A stretch of 8,735 nucleotides of DNA from Sulfurimonas sp. (lineage in GTDB: Bacteria > Campylobacterota > Campylobacteria > Campylobacterales > Sulfurimonadaceae): assembly GCA_021161305.1 (NCBI GenBank), contig JAGHAW010000120.1, positions 1 through 8,735 on the forward strand, written 5' to 3'. Positions 6,692 to 8,735 of this stretch are shown piece by piece. The notes under the pieces were generated by a model. The model saw nothing but the letters and a program-made list of their open reading frames with translations. It made no database searches and had not been told where the DNA came from. Every line of letters starts with the position of its first letter. Within the stretch, counting starts at the first letter, position 1. Made by a program: the position numbers and the translations under genes.

Positions 6692-7692
6692 TAGATAACA
6701 ACTTTTTTATGAGCCTCGCTCTAAAAGAGGCTTGGAAATATCAAGGTTTAACTTATCCTAATCCGGCAGTTGGATGTTGTGTTATTGGTAAGAATAGTGA
6801 GATTTTAGCAGTTGAAGCCCATCAAAAAGCTGGAAATCCACATGCTGAAGTTATGGCACTAAAGTCTGTATATTTTAAACTTACAAATGATTTTAAGATT
6901 CTAGAATTAACTAAATCATCTGATATTCATACTTTTCTTTTAACTAATCATAACAATTGTTTTAAAGATATCTCACTTTTTACAACACTAGAGCCATGTT
7001 CTCATATTGATAAAACACCATCATGTGCTTCACTTATTTCACAACTTGGAATCAAAAAAGTATTTCTAGGTTCTCTGGATTCTAATGAAGAGGCTTCAAA
7101 TGGAAATAAGATTCTAGAAGATAGTGGTGTAAAAGTTGAATTAAATATTTTAAGGGAAGAGTGTGATAATTTACTAGAGCCATTTCAAAAATTCAATAGT
7201 AAGAATTTTGTATTTTTTAAATGGGCTCAAAGACTTAATGCTACAACTGACAATGGAATCGTTAGTTCAAAAGAATCAAGAAAAAATGTTCATGCTATGC
7301 GAGATGTGTGTGATTTACTGGTTATTGGTGGCAACACAGTTAGAATTGACAGACCAACGCTGGATTCTAGACTGGTAAATGGAAAAGCACCAGATATTTT
7401 GATTCTATCAAGACAGAAAGAGTTTGACGGGTCTATACCTCTTTTTAGTGTTGAGAATAGAAAAGTATTTATAGCTGATAACTTTGATTTACTTGACGAT
7501 TATAAAAATATCGTAATAGAGGGAAGTTCTAAAATGTTTGAGTTAAGTAGAGAGATAGTAGATTATTATCTATGTTATTTAGCTCCAACTTTTGGCGGAA
7601 GTTATGGATTTAAAAACATTGATGATAAATTTGAGATTTTAAATATACAAAAAGAGAGACAAGATATAATTATGTGGATGAAAAGGAAATAA
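6685..7692 (+). CDS. ribD: Bifunctional riboflavin biosynthesis deaminase/reductase RibD
   Basis: Carries out two steps of riboflavin synthesis: deamination of the diaminopyrimidine made by GTP cyclohydrolase II, then NADPH-dependent reduction of the ribose side chain. The N-terminal deaminase domain has TYPNPAVGCCV, H53-A-E55 and EPCSH...C (C105 and C114), giving zinc ligands H53, C105 and C114 with E55 as proton shuttle. The C-terminal reductase has N190-G191, SRKNVHAMR (198-206), GGNT (215-218) and D222-x-P224. At 335 residues it is a little short for the family (about 360), mainly at the C-terminus. H53 and C105 are 52 residues apart rather than about 25, so there is an insertion of about 27 residues in the deaminase domain. 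ATG 6685 lies inside rimP with no clear Shine-Dalgarno; Met 9 (ATG 6709) is the only nearby alternative. Confidence 0.95.
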   Translation: MVIDNNFFMSLALKEAWKYQGLTYPNPAVGCCVIGKNSEILAVEAHQKAGNPHAEVMALKSVYFKLTNDFKILELTKSSDIHTFLLTNHNNCFKDISLFTTLEPCSHIDKTPSCASLISQLGIKKVFLGSLDSNEEASNGNKILEDSGVKVELNILREECDNLLEPFQKFNSKNFVFFKWAQRLNATTDNGIVSSKESRKNVHAMRDVCDLLVIGGNTVRIDRPTLDSRLVNGKAPDILILSRQKEFDGSIPLFSVENRKVFIADNFDLLDDYKNIVIEGSSKMFELSREIVDYYLCYLAPTFGGSYGFKNIDDKFEILNIQKERQDIIMWMKRK

Positions 7693-7696
7693 TTTT

Positions 7697-8422
7697 ATGA
7701 GTAACCAAGAGTCGCAAAAACAAGAAAAAATAGTTTCAATGTTTGATGATATTGCACCAACATATGACACTGCAAATCGTGTAATGAGTATGGGTGTTGA
7801 TAAAAGCTGGAGAAGAAAAGCTTGTGATTTAGCTTATGAATTTTATGGTAAAGATTCTATTGATAAAATAGTAGATGTGGCATGTGGAACTGGCGATATG
7901 ATGGATTTTTGGAGAAGAAGAGCTGAAAAAGCTTCTATAAAAGTTGATGAAATTGTTGGAGTTGATCCATCTGTTGGAATGGTTGATGTTGCCCGTGAAA
8001 AATACCCGAAATTTAGTTATCATATCTCAAAAGCTACCGAGATTCCACTCCAAGATACCAGTGCAGATTTTTTAAGTATCACTTATGGTATCAGAAATGT
8101 TGTTGAGAGAGAAGAGGCTTTAAAAGAGTTTAACAGAGTTCTGAAAAAAGATGGAATGGTTGTGATTTTAGAGTTTATGAAAAATGAAAACCCCTCATCA
8201 TTAGGCAAGGTTAGAGATTTTTATATGAATAAAATTTTGCCAAAAGTAGGTGGAGCAATAAGTAAGAATTTAGAAGCTTATGAATACCTGCCAAACTCAA
8301 TAGGGGATTTTGCGACGGTTAGGCAGATGCAAAATGAGCTTGAATCTGCTGGATTCGAAATGCTATACACAAAATCTTTCTCTATGGATATTTCTACTCT
8401 TCTTATTGCTCGTAAAAAGTAA
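7697..8422 (+). CDS. ubiE: UbiE/MenG-type quinone C-methyltransferase
   Basis: SAM-dependent class I methyltransferase that methylates the ring of demethylmenaquinone (and, in other bacteria, a ubiquinone precursor). The 241 residues show the family pattern: MFDDIAPTYDTANRVMSMGVDKSWRR at the N-terminus, SAM motif I VDVACGTGD (59-67), VGVDPS with the ribose-binding acidic residue D90, ITYGIRNVVEREEALKEF, and the C-terminal YEYLPNSIGDF. ATG 7697 has AAAGGAA (about 7682-7688) at good spacing, 4 bases after the ribD stop. If the host is one of the Campylobacterota, it uses menaquinone made by the futalosine route, so the substrate is probably demethylmenaquinone and menG would be the better name; the sequence alone does not decide this. 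It is the last gene of the operon. Confidence 0.95.
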   Translation: MSNQESQKQEKIVSMFDDIAPTYDTANRVMSMGVDKSWRRKACDLAYEFYGKDSIDKIVDVACGTGDMMDFWRRRAEKASIKVDEIVGVDPSVGMVDVAREKYPKFSYHISKATEIPLQDTSADFLSITYGIRNVVEREEALKEFNRVLKKDGMVVILEFMKNENPSSLGKVRDFYMNKILPKVGGAISKNLEAYEYLPNSIGDFATVRQMQNELESAGFEMLYTKSFSMDISTLLIARKK

Positions 8423-8435
8423 TTTTTCTATTTTG

Positions 8436-8458
8436 CTCCTAGCTTTTTAGCTTAGGAG
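8436..8458 (+). terminator. Possible operon-end hairpin after ubiE
   Basis: CTCCTAGCT (8436-8444), a TTTT loop and AGCT-T-AGGAG (8449-8458) form a 9-bp stem with a single bulged T, 13 bases past the ubiE stop. It is placed where the operon should end, just before an independent promoter. No T-run follows on either strand (TATACCTATTAT on +), so it is at best a weak or non-canonical intrinsic terminator, or a 3'-end stabilising stem. Confidence 0.45.
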
Positions 8459-8512
8459 TATACCTATTATAAATCCTTAACCCCTATATGTAGAAATGAA
8501 ACTAAGTAATAT

Positions 8513-8541
8513 TTGGTAATTTTAATGAATTTGTATATAAT
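8513..8541 (+). promoter_or_regulatory. Sigma70-type promoter for the brnT locus
   Basis: TTGGTA (8513-8518) and a perfect TATAAT (8536-8541) are separated by exactly 17 bases, the best promoter match I find in the window. The expected start of transcription is about 8547-8549, giving a leader of roughly 14 bases before the ATG at 8562. It follows the ubiE hairpin and would transcribe the downstream toxin locus independently of the operon. Confidence 0.7.
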
Positions 8542-8553
8542 ACAGATATACAA
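8531..8553 (+). promoter_or_regulatory. Palindromic candidate operator over the brnT promoter
   Basis: TTGTATAT (8531-8538) and ATATACAA (8546-8553) are perfect reverse complements separated by 7 bases. They cover the -10 box and the expected transcription start. A dimeric repressor here would block RNA polymerase. BrnT/BrnA modules are known to be autoregulated through the DNA-binding antitoxin BrnA, so this is a natural candidate site. That it is the BrnA site is inference. Confidence 0.55.
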
Positions 8554-8561
8554 GGGATGTT

Positions 8562-8735
8562 ATGCAGTTTAATTGTTTAGACATTGAGGCTATTGTTGGT
8601 TTTAATTGGGATGTGGGTAATACTTTTAAAAATGAAGATAAGCATGGATTGAAATGGACTACTATTGAAGAGGTGTTTTTTAATGAGCCTTTAGTGATTG
8701 TGGAAGATTTTAAGCACTCTCAAGAGGAGTGTAGA
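8562..8735 (+). CDS. brnT: BrnT-family (DUF497) type II toxin, 3' end outside the window
   Basis: The first 58 codons are open to the last base. The protein shows the BrnT layout: a hydrophobic residue and F-N-W-D near residue 15, then N and KHG about 10 residues on, then a helix with IEEVF, N-E-P-L and an acidic D-F-KHS stretch, matching the family pattern F-x-W-D...N...KHG-hydrophobic...VF-x-(D/E)-P. BrnT is a small RelE-like ribonuclease of about 90 residues that stops translation; BrnA, normally encoded directly downstream, neutralises it and represses the promoter. About 60 percent is visible. ATG 8562 is the only sensible start: an in-frame stop lies at 8538-8540, and AAGGG (8552-8556) is the ribosome binding site at tight spacing. 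The end of the gene and the antitoxin lie beyond the window, so completeness and activity cannot be judged. Confidence 0.82.
   Translation, partial: MQFNCLDIEAIVGFNWDVGNTFKNEDKHGLKWTTIEEVFFNEPLVIVEDFKHSQEECR

Noticed and set aside
8414..8427. AAAAA-GTAA-TTTTT at the ubiE stop as a terminator
   Set aside because: Only A-U pairs with a 4-base loop, too weak to be a terminator alone.
8466..8494. Minus-strand promoter-like pair (TATAAT at 8471-8466, TCTACA at 8494-8489, 17-base spacing)
   Set aside because: It would start RNA at the ubiE hairpin and run antisense into ubiE with no gene to serve. In such AT-rich DNA a chance match is likely; 5'-end mapping could revive it.
8423..8561. Small RNA or riboswitch in the ubiE-brnT gap
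   Set aside because: Apart from the hairpin, promoter and palindrome, I see no structured or recognisable element in these 139 bases.

Overview
The window is AT-rich, densely packed, and codes on the + strand throughout. The gene order is M23 peptidase - lpxC - short tsaB-like gene - thrB - ylxR - infB - rbfA - rimP - ribD - ubiE. The core block from the peptidase through rimP matches, from memory, the order in Campylobacter jejuni (the Cj0131-Cj0138 region) and, at least for the lpxC-to-rimP part, Helicobacter pylori. Together with the base composition, the stunted TsaB and the insertion-bearing RibD, this points to a Campylobacterota bacterium, perhaps Sulfurimonas-like or a related marine or sulfur-oxidising genus. 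LpxC shows it is Gram-negative and makes lipid A. The genus is an inference.

Positions 3-8422 look like one long housekeeping operon. Adjacent genes overlap or lie at most 9 bases apart at every junction except thrB/ylxR, where 31 bases separate them. The operon joins envelope functions (cell-wall endopeptidase, lipid A deacetylase), tRNA t6A modification (TsaB), threonine biosynthesis (ThrB), translation initiation and 30S maturation (YlxR, IF2, RbfA, RimP), riboflavin synthesis (RibD) and quinone methylation (UbiE). Several starts lack a good Shine-Dalgarno sequence and abut or overlap the preceding stop codon, so translational coupling is likely. A perfect 9-bp inverted repeat spans the thrB stop codon. 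A TATAAT lies across the ylxR start codon. These are the only internal hints of a transcription boundary.

The operon ends after ubiE at a hairpin (8436-8458). Then comes a different kind of locus: a strong sigma70-type promoter (8513-8541) overlapped by a perfect 8-bp inverted repeat (8531-8553), followed at 8562 by the first 58 codons of a BrnT-family (DUF497) toxin that runs off the window. The partner antitoxin (BrnA) would be expected just beyond the window. This is the only clear accessory element here, and the palindrome across the promoter is a good candidate for its autoregulatory operator.

I see no tRNA, rRNA, CRISPR array, insertion sequence or clearly undescribed system. The rest is conserved chromosome, with lineage-specific oddities listed under findings.
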